Assembly (NCBI RefSeq): GCF_033115175.1
Contig: NC_084845.1
Location: 932,501-996,500, forward strand
DNA length: 64,000 bases
Reading direction: 5' to 3'
Origin: Lepus europaeus
Taxonomy: Eukaryota > Chordata > Mammalia > Lagomorpha > Leporidae
Both the position numbers and the translations under genes were made by a program. Under the pieces are notes generated by a model that had not been told where the DNA came from, did not search any database, and saw nothing but the letters and a program-made list of their open reading frames with translations. Positions 51,121 to 61,716 of the stretch are shown here, in pieces. Positions within the stretch are counted from its first letter, which is position 1. The number at the start of each line of letters is the position of its first letter.

Positions 51121-51639
51121 GAAAAGATGATACTGGACTCAAGACTGAAAGTAGATAAACAAGACAGTAATGTGAATATTTAGGTGGATATGACCAAACA
51201 TAAGGCACAAGTTGTTCCAACAGAGCCAGGTAGCTGGTGTATATGGAACCAGGAAAATGAGAAGCAGCATGGACAAGAGGTTAGACAGGCAACACAGGAG
51301 CAACTGCTGGAGGCTCCATAGGATACCATAGGTTACTTTCCTCAGGGAAACATGGATACTGCGGGGCTTAGCCAGATATTATCCTTTGCGCCTCGTACAC
51401 TGAGTCACATTGTCTGGTGGGTTGAGAGCTGACTTCCGAAGAAACAAAGGCTGTGCAAGGAAGCCTGGAAGATTCCCACTGCAGAAACTCAACTGAAAGA
51501 GGGTGGTGGGAGGCGGCCATTCGGGATGAGAGGACTTAGTCCTGCAGATGCTCCGTGCTTTACCAGGCTTCCTCGCCCCCTTACCTAGCAACCGCTTACT
51601 TTTGGGTTCTTTCCTAACATCCCATTTTCTCGGGAATCT

Positions 51640-52450
51640 GAGGAGTCAGGGTCAAACCTCAGCATGGAAATAGGTAACCCCACCGAGAGCACTCTGGTTT
51701 GCAGTCTCACAACCCAAATCTCACTGTGTTTGACCCTGTCCCCAAACGAGAGAGACTGTCAGTTTCAATGGAACACAGTCAAGTTTCTCTCAAACTGTTA
51801 CTTTCTGATCCTTTGGAGAGACTTAGTAACCACTAGGAATTGTTTCTGGCAATTGGTAGGAGAGACAACAGTTTTTCAGAGTTACCCTGGCTCCCCAAGC
51901 AGTCACTCTCATCACTGAAACAGGTGACAGGATAATCACAGCTCTGGAGAGAACCAAGGTTAGAGAATTCTAAATGATCTCTTCTGGGTCTCGTGGCCTC
52001 CCCACAACACATGCTCTGTCATCACTGGGCCATCCTCCAGGTAAAAGACAGCATTTTAGGGACCACATCTTCATCTGGGGACAGAAGCTCCGTAGAAAAT
52101 GTCTCCATATCAGTCTAGAAAGGGAAGATACCTAGAAACGTTGTGATCCTTGCTTGACAAAGGCAGCACAGGAGTGTTGATAAGCTTCCAAAGAGGAGGG
52201 ATGGCTGCTAAGCCATGACCCAGACTTCTCAAGAGCAGCTGCAGGTAAGAAGCTCCTTGTCTGTCTCTGACCTCCCATTTCAGTAGTGTGATCACCCCTG
52301 ATGCTGGTTCAGTGTGGAACATGGCAATGAGAAGGTCGTAGGTTTGGGTTTGCAGGAATTTCAGGAGTCATATGCTTATTATTTCCATGTGTGTGATAAG
52401 GAATCCTAAAACTTGCTAACTCCTCACCTCGTGAGCAGTCACGGGGTAAG
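51640..52450. repeat. Conserved block upstream of V1R, copy in U5
   Basis: It is the paralogue of 4690-5560. It keeps a good donor-like site, gctgcaggtaagaag, near 52240. Confidence 0.6.
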
Positions 52451-52743
52451 AAAGTGATCATTTGTGGAATTTCAAAAATATGTTACTCTGATTCTGAGCC
52501 CCTGGTATGATTAAGAGACAGTGATTGTTTCTCTCTCAAGAAGCGTGATCTGTAAAAAATTTTCCCCACTTGGATGAGAAAAGGAAAGTAGTCTTAAAGA
52601 GACAAACAATTTCATCAACACAGATGTCTGTGCAAAAGCATCCAGCGTCTTTAACAGGCATTTGATTCTAACATGACCTGTGATAGTTTTGCCTAGTTTC
52701 CTAGATCGTGTTTTAATCCATTCTTAAGTCCATTTATTCACAC

Positions 52744-52955
52744 CTTAATTCAATTTTTTTGACAGGCAGAGTTAGACAGTGAGAGAGAGAGACAGAGAGA
52801 AAGGTCTTCCTTCTGTTGGTTCACCCCCCATATAGCCGCCACTAATAGCTGCGCTGATCAGAAGCCAGGAGCCAGGTGCTTCCTCCTGGTCTCCCATGCG
52901 GGTGCGGGACCCAAACACTTGGGCCATCCTCCACTGCCTTCCTGGGCCTCAGCAT
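52744..52955 (-). mobile_element. CSINE, minus strand, truncated
   Basis: It starts tttttttgacaggcagagtt and is cut in the body (after ccactgccttcctgggcc). The target duplication is approximately taattca(a/g)ttt on both sides (52737 and 52955). Confidence 0.88.
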
Positions 52956-54624
52956 AATTCAGTTTCCTCATTGATAGTTGCCATTGCCTTCCAGTATGCT
53001 TTAATCAGATGATTCAATCAAGAGCTGAATATGGAAGTGCATGAGTGTGAGAGAGAGAGATGGAGACACAGCGTCTGTGTATTGCTAGGGAGAAGAACAT
53101 ATTTAATTTCTCTAGCAGCTAAAGTGGAGTGATGCATATTGGTGTATGTTAGTAAAATAATAGGCTGGGAGAAAAATTAATGGCTATGAAGCCAAATTCT
53201 GCAGTTTTATAAAAAGGAGAAAAAAACAAGAAGATAAAACTTATGATTGTTCAGTTAACTGGTGAGAAACAGGAACTCTGACACATTTCGCTGATATTTT
53301 GTCATATACATATATAATTCAACAAACTGAGTTCATCAAACTGCCCCATGCATGACTATATAGTGTGCTTGGTTTGGCCTGAGCATGAGTTACCTGTGAT
53401 ATAGAGTGGTCTGACATTGCTCCTCTGAAGCTGTAAAGTATATATTTCTTTCAATATTTCCACTGGTGATCTACAGTGCTCAAGAGCTCCACTGTCCCCC
53501 ACATCACTATGTGCCACCATCCGACAAGACACCTCCTAGGGTACGTCACCTGATCAGATGCTGTCTACTACCCTACCTGGGTTAAGTAATCACAACTCCT
53601 TCCATTTCTGTAACAATGCAATATGAACTTACATTATTGGCCTCCTTATGTGTTTTACAAAAACACCACAGTTGAATGCATAAACTTCATGGAATATTTT
53701 GATAAAGGAGAAAGCACAAAATGTCTTGCTCACATTTATTTTTTAAATTAGTCTTCAAAAACTCTTTTATAACTTGCTAGTTCATATTCCACTAGTTATC
53801 CAAGTACATAATTTAGCTTAACTAATTCAGATATATTGAGAACTGATTAGAAATGCGATGATGCTACAGTTGTGTTGTGTAACACTGGAGCTCCATCAAA
53901 AATGGTCCCAGCCCACGGCACTGTGCCTCTGCCTTTTCATGAATTTTATTAATGCCTTCAGCATTATGCTGTCACTTTCTGGTACTTTGGTGTTCTGCTA
54001 TCTTATTGCTCTGTATTCTGGTTCTTTTTGTCATGGTTCAGGCTCTGGAATTTCAGGATGTACTTAAGTGCCTTAAATACATTTTTTATGATGACTGATA
54101 TTGAAATACATGGATATTACGGACTTTGTCTTTTATTTTATTTGACCAGCATTAATTCTACTAAAATGTTCATTAATCTTCTACAAAAGAGACTTGAATT
54201 CTGTAGAAATAGAGTCTTTCGATGTTTTTCTTTATAGTATTTTATATTTTAATTTGCATGAGCTGTTATTCTGGGTACATTCTAATGTCTAAGTATTTGC
54301 TGTGGTTGTGGTCATAGTACATTTGTGTCCAAATGAAATAAGAGTAAATCTTTGGCTTCACCATTTTAATACAAAACTGCACTAAGACTGTATAATTTAA
54401 TGTTTTCATAATGAATTAGTCACTATTCTCCTATAAAATTGTGCATCCATGTTGCAATTTGAATTTCTGATTTTTCATACAAATATGCGACTGCTCTATG
54501 GAATACTTAGGTCAGCAGAGGAGTGTTTGAACAAAGACTATGTAGAAGGATGCCATAACACAACAAGACAAGAAAATGATATATTACCGGAACAACATAA
54601 ATATGGAGGAAAAATGTTAGAAAA

Positions 54625-54668
54625 ACGTCACCAAAACACACACACACATGCACACACACACACCCCCC
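54625..54668. repeat. CA-rich microsatellite
   Basis: An interrupted (CA)n tract (acacacacacacatgcacac...). Shorter CA-rich tracts occur at equivalent positions in U1 (~7704) and U3 (~27470). Confidence 0.85.
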
Positions 54669-54717
54669 ACAAGAATACACATACAACAAGCATCCAAATG
54701 TATCTTAAGAAAATACT

Positions 54718-54976
54718 GGCGCTGGTGCTGTGGCGTAGCAGGTAAAGCCGCCACCTGCAGTGCCGGCATCCCATTTGGGTGCTGGTTCCTATCCCGGCTG
54801 CTGGACTTCTGATCCAATGCTCTGCTAAGGCCTGGTAAAGCAGTAGAAGATGCCCAAAGACCTTGGGCCCCTGCACTGATGTGGGAGACCCGGAAGAAAC
54901 TCTTGGCTGCTGACTTCAGATCAGCACATCTGCAGCCATTGAGGCCAATTGGGGGAGTGAATCAGCAGATGGAAGA

Positions 54977-55024
<48 letters not shown>

Positions 55025-55078
55025 TTTACTCCTCACTATGTGCAACTCTGATTTTTAAATACAAAAATATTTAAAAAA
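54718..55078 (+). mobile_element. CSINE, plus strand, U5-specific
   Basis: It has the near-consensus head (ggtgctgtggcgtagcaggt), (CT)n then (GT)n (54979-55024) and an A-rich tail. The equivalent U4 position (~34303) is uninterrupted. Confidence 0.94.
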
Positions 55079-55097
55079 TACAAAGAACTTATTTATC

Positions 55098-55425
55098 TTT
55101 TTTTGTTTGTTTGTTTTTTGACAGGGAGAGTGGACAGTGAGAAAGAGAGACAGAGAGAAAGGTCTTCCATTTCCATTGGTTCACCACCCAATGATGCTGC
55201 GGCCAGTGAACTGCGCTGATCCGAAGCCAGGAGCTCATGCTTCTCCTGGTCTCCCATGCGGGTCTACGCCCTAGGACTTGGGCCATCCTCCTCTATACCT
55301 CTGGGACACAGCTGAGAGATGGACTGGAAGAGGAGCAACTGAGACAGAATCCGGCTCCCCGACCAGGACTAGCATCCGTGTTGCTGGCGCCACAGGCAGA
55401 GGATTAGCCTATTGAGCAACGTATT
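55098..55425 (-). mobile_element. CSINE, minus strand, U5-specific
   Basis: It starts ttttttgacagggagagtgg and ends at the head (aggattagcctattgagcaa). It lies immediately downstream of the plus-strand CSINE, ~100 bp before the V1R acceptor site, and is absent from U2 and U4. Confidence 0.92.
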
Positions 55426-55584
55426 TTTCTAACAGGCTTTTCTGAGTGGCAAAAAAAATGGGTAGAAGTAAGAAATGAACTTAAGCTTCCTCGATGAAAT
55501 ACATTAGCTCCATTTCTTTCCAGGACTTACTGACTTTGCATGAACTACTGCCCTTGTGACTGCATGCCATCCAGGGCTCTGACC

Positions 55585-56505
55585 ATGGGAATCGCCTTTG
55601 TCTCTCAGACAGGAGTCGGAGTCCTAGGAAACATCCTGCTCCTTCTCTGCTATGGCTTCGTTTCCTGCACTGGACGAGGGATAAAGCACATGGATTTGAT
55701 TCTCCATAACCTAATTGTAGCCAACTGCTTGGTTCTTCTCTCGAGAGGCATTCCTCAGACCATGGCAGCTTTGGGGATGAAATATTTCATGGACGATTTT
55801 GGATGCAAACTAGTTTTCTATGTTCATAGAGTGGCCAGAGGGGCATCTCTGAGTGCTACTTCTCTCTTGAGTGGCTTCCAGGCCATCACAATCAGCCTTA
55901 GCAGCCCCCAGTGGATGGAGCTCAAGGTCAAAGCCCTCAAATCTGTTCGAATTTCCATCATCCTCTGCTGGCCCCTTCACCTGTTGGTAAATAGTATGGT
56001 TCCTATGAATATTACAGTGATGGAGGAGAGCAATAACTTCACAGAGAAAAAAGACTTAGGGTACTGTTCTGGCATAATTATTGACAGAAATATATCCTTA
56101 TTGTATTCCATGATGTTTTCCTTCATTGATGTCTTGCATTTGGTGTTAATGATTTGGGCCAGTGGCTGCATGTTGATCATTTTGTACAGACATAAGCAGA
56201 AGGTCCTACACATTCACAGCAAAAGCCTCACTCCCAAATGCTCCCCGGAGACTACAGCCACCCACAGCATCCTGATCCTAGTGGGCACATTTTTCTGTTT
56301 ATATGCACTGTCTTCCTTCTTTACTTTCTATATGTCCCTCTTTGATAAACCCAGCTGGTGGCTGGTGAACACCACTGCCCTTATAGCTTCATCTTTCTCC
56401 TGTGTTAGCCCCTTTGTGCTCATCAGCAGAGACCCCCGTGTCTCTAGGCTGTGGTATACCTGCAGCACAAAGATCAATGAGTTATTTAAATGGGTCAGAG
56501 CATGA
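55585..56505 (+). CDS. Vomeronasal type-1 receptor (V1R, VN1R4-like), copy 3
   Basis: This is a pheromone receptor GPCR, 306 residues from the ATG at 55585 (gaccatggg). An in-frame upstream ATG at 55540 exists, as in copy 2. It keeps all family marks: HNLIVANCLVLLSRGIPQT, FGCKLVFYVHRVARG, TM6 and TM7 (VSPFVLISRDP). Loop 2 keeps the sequon (NNFT) and has an additional one, N142-I-T, not present in copies 1 and 2. About 30 residues differ from copy 2 by eye, many in TM4/loop 2 and TM6/TM7 (R to T in SPETTATHS, S to G in ILVGTFF). The acceptor ends at 55523. No disruption is visible. The cluster of changes in ligand-exposed regions fits divergence in specificity, which is inference. Confidence 0.96.
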   Translation: MGIAFVSQTGVGVLGNILLLLCYGFVSCTGRGIKHMDLILHNLIVANCLVLLSRGIPQTMAALGMKYFMDDFGCKLVFYVHRVARGASLSATSLLSGFQAITISLSSPQWMELKVKALKSVRISIILCWPLHLLVNSMVPMNITVMEESNNFTEKKDLGYCSGIIIDRNISLLYSMMFSFIDVLHLVLMIWASGCMLIILYRHKQKVLHIHSKSLTPKCSPETTATHSILILVGTFFCLYALSSFFTFYMSLFDKPSWWLVNTTALIASSFSCVSPFVLISRDPRVSRLWYTCSTKINELFKWVRA

Positions 56506-56780
56506 AAATCCAGAATGCTGCATACTGTCCTTGTATCAGGTTACCTTGCCATATTTTATATATCATTTACATTTACTAAATCAGTTAGTGGATAAGATCA
56601 AAATAATAGACTGGTCGTGAACACAACCATTTAGCAGATAGCCAGGCATGAAACAAGGAGGGGCTTCTCATTTCTACTTTGCCTACATCAAATAAGGGTG
56701 TTTTTCTACAGTCTTTGTCCCCATGTGTCCTTGTCTCCTTACCAATGCTACTAATCTTCAATTTACCATTCACTTCTTTT

Positions 56781-57514
56781 TTTAAATTTTTTTATTAAAC
56801 TTTTATTTAATGAATATAAATTTCCAAAGCACAGCCCATGGGTTACAATGGCCTCTCCTTCCCAAAACTTCCCTTCCACCCACAACCCTCCCCCCTGCTT
56901 CCTCCTCCCTTCCAATCACATCAAGATTCATTTTCAGTTCTCTTTATATACAGAAGATCAGTTTAGTATATATTAGGTAATGATTTCAACAGTTTGCCCC
57001 CATATAGCAACACAAAGTGAAAAAAAAAATACTGTTGGAGTACTAGTTATAGCATTAAATAAGAGTGTACAGCACATTAAAGACAGAGATCCTACATAAT
57101 ATTGTTTTTAAAAATTAATTAATTTTCTATGCCATTTCCAATTTAACACCAGGTTGTTTTTTTCATTTCCAATTCTCTTTATATACAGAAGATCAATTCA
57201 GTATATAGTTAGTAAAGATCACATCAGTTTGCACCCATGCAGAAACACAAAGTGTAAAAACTGTTTCTGTACCAGTCATAGCATCACTGCACATTAGACA
57301 ACACATTAAGGACAGATCCCACATGGGATGTAAGTACACAGTGACTCCTGTTGCTGACTTAACAATTTGACACTCCTGTTCATGGCGTCAGGAATCTCCC
57401 TAGGCTCTAGTCATGAGTTGCCAGGGCTATGGAAGCCTTTAGAGTTCACTGACTTTGATCTTATTCCGATAGGGTCATAGTCAAAGTGGAAGTTCTCTCC
57501 TCCCTTCAGAGAAA
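56781..57514 (-). mobile_element. 5'-truncated L1 3' end, minus strand
   Basis: It is the reverse complement of the L1 3' UTR with the duplicated segment also seen in the L1 at 184-2864. The 18-bp target duplication ttaccattcacttctttt lies at 56763-56780 and 57515-57532. The paralogous sites in U2 (~16090) and U4 (~35660) are empty. Confidence 0.95.
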
Positions 57515-58249
57515 TTACCATTCACTTCTTTTGAAATCCTCATTTGAGATACTGTGATAATAAAGTCTACACTTAGTTTTATTTCTTCGATTAAATACCA
57601 AAAGTGAAATCCGAAAGATATAAACTCCTTCCTTCACTCTGACTCTTTGAGGGGTATAAAAAGATAGTGAATGTTTTTTTGATACAGTTTTTTTCCCCAG
57701 GTTTGGTGGAGGAATTCTAAGTGATTTGGGAATCAAGAAGTCTCTATCATTGATTCTATAAGCATGTTAAGTTGTATACCCTCAGATAAATTCCAACACA
57801 ATTCCACAAGTCCATTTGGAACAGGAATTCTGGAGGCAAAGTTTAGTGGAAGAATGTTGTCTTCATTCCTCAAAGGAAAGTTATGTGTAAGCCAATTGGA
57901 AAAACCCAGGCAAAAATAAGGGAAAATATCCCTGGGACTGCATTCTGATGACATTTTTGTGAGCAGGGTCTTTCTAACTGAGGTCGTGGACAACAGAATT
58001 GTGATATAACTGAATGGCACGTTACTCTGGACAAATCAGAGCAAATTCTGTGCATCACAATGTTGAAACTTTTTTAGAAGATCTCAGGCAAAGTAGTAAA
58101 ATTTGATTCCAGAATGTCCATGTGAAACAAAATTGGCTAAATAAAATCTCATATTTTTTACAAAATACCGACACCACTGAAAGCTATTTTTAGGAACCAA
58201 TTAATTTACCCAGAAATAGAGAAGCAGAAATAACTAGAGGAAGGCATGT

Positions 58250-58525
58250 TTGCCTTTTTTTTAAAGGTTTATTTATTTGAATGTCATTACAGAATGCACG
58301 TCCATCTGCTGGTTGACTTCGCAAATGACCCCTACAGTCAGGGCTGGAACAGGCTGAGGCCAGAAGCTTCTTCCTGGTCTCCCATATGGGTGTCAGGGAC
58401 CTAAACACTTGGGTCATCTTCTGACACTTTCCCCAGGCCATTAGCATGGAGCTGGATCAGAAGCGAAGCAGCCAGGACTTCAGCAGGTGCCAGCTTTACC
58501 TGCTACTCCACACTCTGGTCCCAGC
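58250..58525 (-). mobile_element. CSINE-like element, minus strand (U5 orthologue)
   Basis: It is the orthologue of 17178-17475 with small deletions in the head. Confidence 0.82.
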
Positions 58526-58789
58526 ATGTCTGTAATACATGAAAAAGACCAGGTGAAAATGACAGAGGACATGAGGGCATTGAGGTACAGGGAGCAACAG
58601 AGGGAACTTGAGCGCAAAGCCAGGCTGTGTTTCTGGCCAACCTGAGGGTTTTGTCTCCCAACCAGGATTCTGTTTTATTTCTCAGAAATATGCGCAGTAA
58701 CAGCATTGAAGAAAAGACAAAAAAAGTGAAAAACAGAGAGAACTGCCAGGGTATTATAAAGCATTCATGAATAAGGCAAGAAACTTTTA

Positions 58790-59112
58790 TTGGGGCTTTT
58801 ATTGTGGGTTAAATCAGCAGCTGTAACAGCGGCATCACATGGGGTGGGGTGGGGGCCGTGGTTCAAATCCCAGCTGCTTAACTTCCAATCCAGCTCCCTG
58901 CTTATGAACTTGGGAAAGGAGCTGAAGTTGGCTTAAGTACTTTGGTCCCCACCACCTACGTAGAAGACCCGGATGGAGTTCCAGACTCCTTAGTTAGGCC
59001 TGACCTAAGCTTTGGTAGTTGAAGCCATTTGGGAAGTGAATGAGAGGTTTCTTCTGTCTGTATGTCTCTCTCTGTCACTCTGGTTTTCAAATAAATAAAA
59101 AAATCTTGCAAA
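58790..59112 (+). mobile_element. CSINE copy (U5 orthologue)
   Basis: It is the orthologue of 17735-18078 and shares the G-rich ggggtggggtggggg segment. Confidence 0.85.
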
Positions 59113-59639
59113 AATGGAAAATTTCATTGGCGGTTTCAACAAACACATGTGGAATACCTAATATGTATCACCCATTATCAACTGTGTATGGGAGAAAATG
59201 GTGAATAAGCCATTTAGGGGATGACCAGTTCTTGGGTGAATGTGTAATGAGATATTAGGTAAGCCAATAGCAGCGGGCCTTATTGGAAAGATGATATTTG
59301 AGGCTAGACTTGTAAGGAGATGAGGGAGACAATCACATGAATATTGAGACGATTTGACCAACAGAAGAAACAGGCTATTCCAGCAAAGCCTGGAATGTAC
59401 ACAGAACCCAGAGAGTAAGCAGCAGCATGTCAAAGAGGAGGATTGACAGGCTACAGAGGATGAAGTCTAGGACGTCCATAGAACACTCTGAGCATTTTTG
59501 GTTCTCTCAGAAAAAATGAAGAGGTGCTGGAGGGTTTCTACCACTATGTTGTCATGTCTCTGCCTCATATATTGAGCCATGCTGGCTGGTGAGAACTGAC
59601 TCCAGAAGAAGTAAAGCTGTGAACAAGAATAGCACTCAG

Positions 59640-59960
59640 ATGAGCAGTGCAGAAAGTCCAGTAAGAGAGGATGGAGGACGGTGGGTTCAGATCTAGCAAT
59701 TAGGATTCCAGGAGGATGCCCAGAGTCCCTGTGTTCAAGACCTGATTTCTGCTCCTGCACACCTGGGAAGCATTAGGTGATGGCTAAAGAAGTTGGATCC
59801 CTGCCATAAGAGTGGGAGAGCTAGACCTAGTCCTGGCTTTGAAATTTGGCTCAGCTCAACCACAATCACTGGAGGAATCTGAGGTAGTGGATAAGTGGAT
59901 GGGAGCTATCTGCCTCTTCCCCTGTCTTCCTGTTTTTCTGAGTCTATATAACTAAAATAG
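59640..59960. other. Intergenic stretch, possible diverged SINE
   Basis: There is no gene. The wording (gaagttggatccctgccata; gggagagctagacctagtcc) faintly resembles a decayed CSINE body at ~59700-59930. Confidence 0.45.
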
Positions 59961-61290
59961 TGGCCAGTGACAGGCGTCGCGAATGGACCGGGTCAGCCTG
60001 CTGTCTGCCTATTCAAACCCGCTGTGCAAGGCCCTGCACACCCGGTGTGCGCTGCAGAGCGGCAGAGCGAGGCCTGTGAGCACTGGGCACCCAGCGGTGG
60101 GAGAATCCTGGGCCAGGTGGCGGCGCTCCCGGTAGGGGGATCTGAGAGGCAGAAGGCAGGGGCGCCGGCTGCCGTTCACTCCCCCACCGCTCCCCACAGC
60201 TGCGGCGGCTCAGGCTCAGCCAGGTGTGGACCCCCGAACCCCTGTGCTGCCTCCCCGGGTCCACAGCAGCAGGAGGCGGGGCCTGGCCTCCAACAGGGAC
60301 GCGGGCGCCAAGGCCTCCCAGGAACGGGTCCCTGTGCCTGCCTGATTGGTCCTCAGGACTTTCCAAAATGGGAATCCCAGGGCTCTTTACCGGAAGCACG
60401 ATTTCCTGGCACAGACGCTGTTTCTGAGTGCCTGCTTGCCCAGTGCCCGTGAGGACAAGGAAGAAAGCGAAGCCAAGTCCGTGTCTGTTTTGTCCAGCGT
60501 CAGCATCTTCATCAATTCATGATGATTCTCCGCCTCTCGACCACCCCGCAAACCCGGCGAAGCTCAGGGCGGCGACGGTGACACCTACAGTGACATGTGG
60601 GTTCTGACTCTGAGGTGTTTCTGGACCTCACCGAGCCCTGAAGCCGTGGAACATTCCAGACGTCCTGACGGCCACATACAATCGTCCATCCTCACACACA
60701 CGGCGTCCGCTGTTCCAGCTGCTTCCCAGTGGCCCCGGTTCAGCCTCCACCTGCGTGGCCTTCTGGAAAGCGCTAAGGTCTCGGGGTGGAGGGGCCTTGG
60801 GGGAGAGCGCAGCACGGGGCCGGGCCAGTCGGGATCACCGTGGGCACCCACGTCCCCGTGTGCGTTTCTGCACGGTTCCGCGGGCTCCCCTGGACACGGC
60901 TGGTCAGGGGCCCGGTCCTCAGCTCCCGGGCAGCCCTAGAGAGCAGGTGCGGACTGCGGGGCTGGTCCTGCGCTCTCAGACCCGCTCCAGGCTGGCGCGA
61001 GAAGCCCTGGGTCTCTGGTGGGGGCGCAGAGTCCCCGCTGAGGGCCCCCCGGCAGCACCCCGTCTCCCCAGGCTCTGTCTCGGGGCCGCCTCAGCCCCAG
61101 CTGCCCGTGCCAAGGCTGGTGCGGGGTGTTTCGGCCGAGACTCCCAGCGCTCCTGGGCGCTCCTGGGTTCGGGTGTTCGCTGGCGCCCCGCTACCCGGCA
61201 GGGAGCCACGGAGACTCCTGCACCCCGTAGTCCGCGGCCACAGACACCCTGCGGCCGCCCCGTCCCAGATCCTGATCTTTGTCATTTGTT
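59960..61290. other. CpG-dense GC-rich island, identity unknown
   Basis: This is about 1.3 kb of GC- and CpG-rich sequence in otherwise AT-rich DNA. It has no counterpart elsewhere in the window. Several overlapping frames are open in different directions, as expected for GC-rich DNA, and none shows a family I recognise. A short stretch on the plus strand after 59983 (MDRVSLLSAYSNPLCKAL) is exon-like, but only that. It could be a CpG-island promoter or first exon, or a decayed GC-rich retrocopy. Confidence 0.6.
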
Positions 61291-61381
61291 TGGAGGAACA
61301 AAGGATACATTTAATATATACAGTGTTTTCATAACTAAATGTTGACATTTGTATTTTCTTCCTTTCCTCCTTCCTGCCTGC

Positions 61382-61418
61382 TCCCTCCCTCCCTCCCTCC
61401 CTCCCTCCCTCCCTCCTT
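61382..61418. repeat. (CCCT)n simple repeat
   Basis: About nine tandem ccct units next to a CSINE. The microsatellite is on the boundary between the GC-rich island and the SINE. Confidence 0.95.
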
Positions 61419-61421
61419 CTC

Positions 61422-61716
61422 TTGTCAGGCAGAGTTAGTGAGAGAGAGACAGAAAGGTCTTCCTTCCGTTGGTTCACCCCCCAAATAGCTCGACACGCAG
61501 ATCTGAAGCCAGGAGCCAGGTGCTTCCTGCTGGTCTCCCATGCAGGTGCAGGGCCCAAGCACTCGGGCCATCCTCCACTGCCTTCCCGGGCCACAGCAGA
61601 GAGCTGGCCTGGAAGAGGAGCAACCGGGACAGAAACCGGCGCCCCAGCCGGGACTTAGCCCCTGTTGCTGGCGCCGCAGGCGGAGGGTTAGCCAAGTGAG
61701 CCGTGGCGCTGGCCCT
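61422..61716 (-). mobile_element. CSINE, minus strand
   Basis: It starts gtcaggcagagttagtgaga and ends at the head (gtgagccgtggcgctggccc). It is a young-looking copy. Confidence 0.92.

Larger units (their letters stand above)
49849..51400. repeat. V1R duplication unit U4, right part
   Basis: U4 sequence resumes after the L1 block and parallels 17090-18420 of U2 (for example agatagatgaggcaagaat near 49960, and the terminal segment near 51130-51300). It contains two CSINEs. No gene. Confidence 0.75.
51400..59640. repeat. V1R duplication unit U5 (intact V1R)
   Basis: It is the most diverged of the intact-receptor units and lacks the old L1 3' end present in U2 and U4. It holds its own CSINEs (52744, 54718, 55100) and a minus-strand L1. 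Its terminal segment (59215-59590) matches the end of U2. Between 53000 and 54700 there is only duplicated non-coding sequence. Confidence 0.82.

Noticed and set aside
54625..54668. CRISPR-like or satellite array suspected from CA repeats
   Set aside because: It is a simple dinucleotide microsatellite in a mammalian genome, with no spaced repeats.
60595..61345. Several long overlapping frames on both strands in the GC-rich island
   Set aside because: Frames are open in multiple directions at once, as expected from GC-rich DNA lacking stop codons. None has a recognisable family signature.
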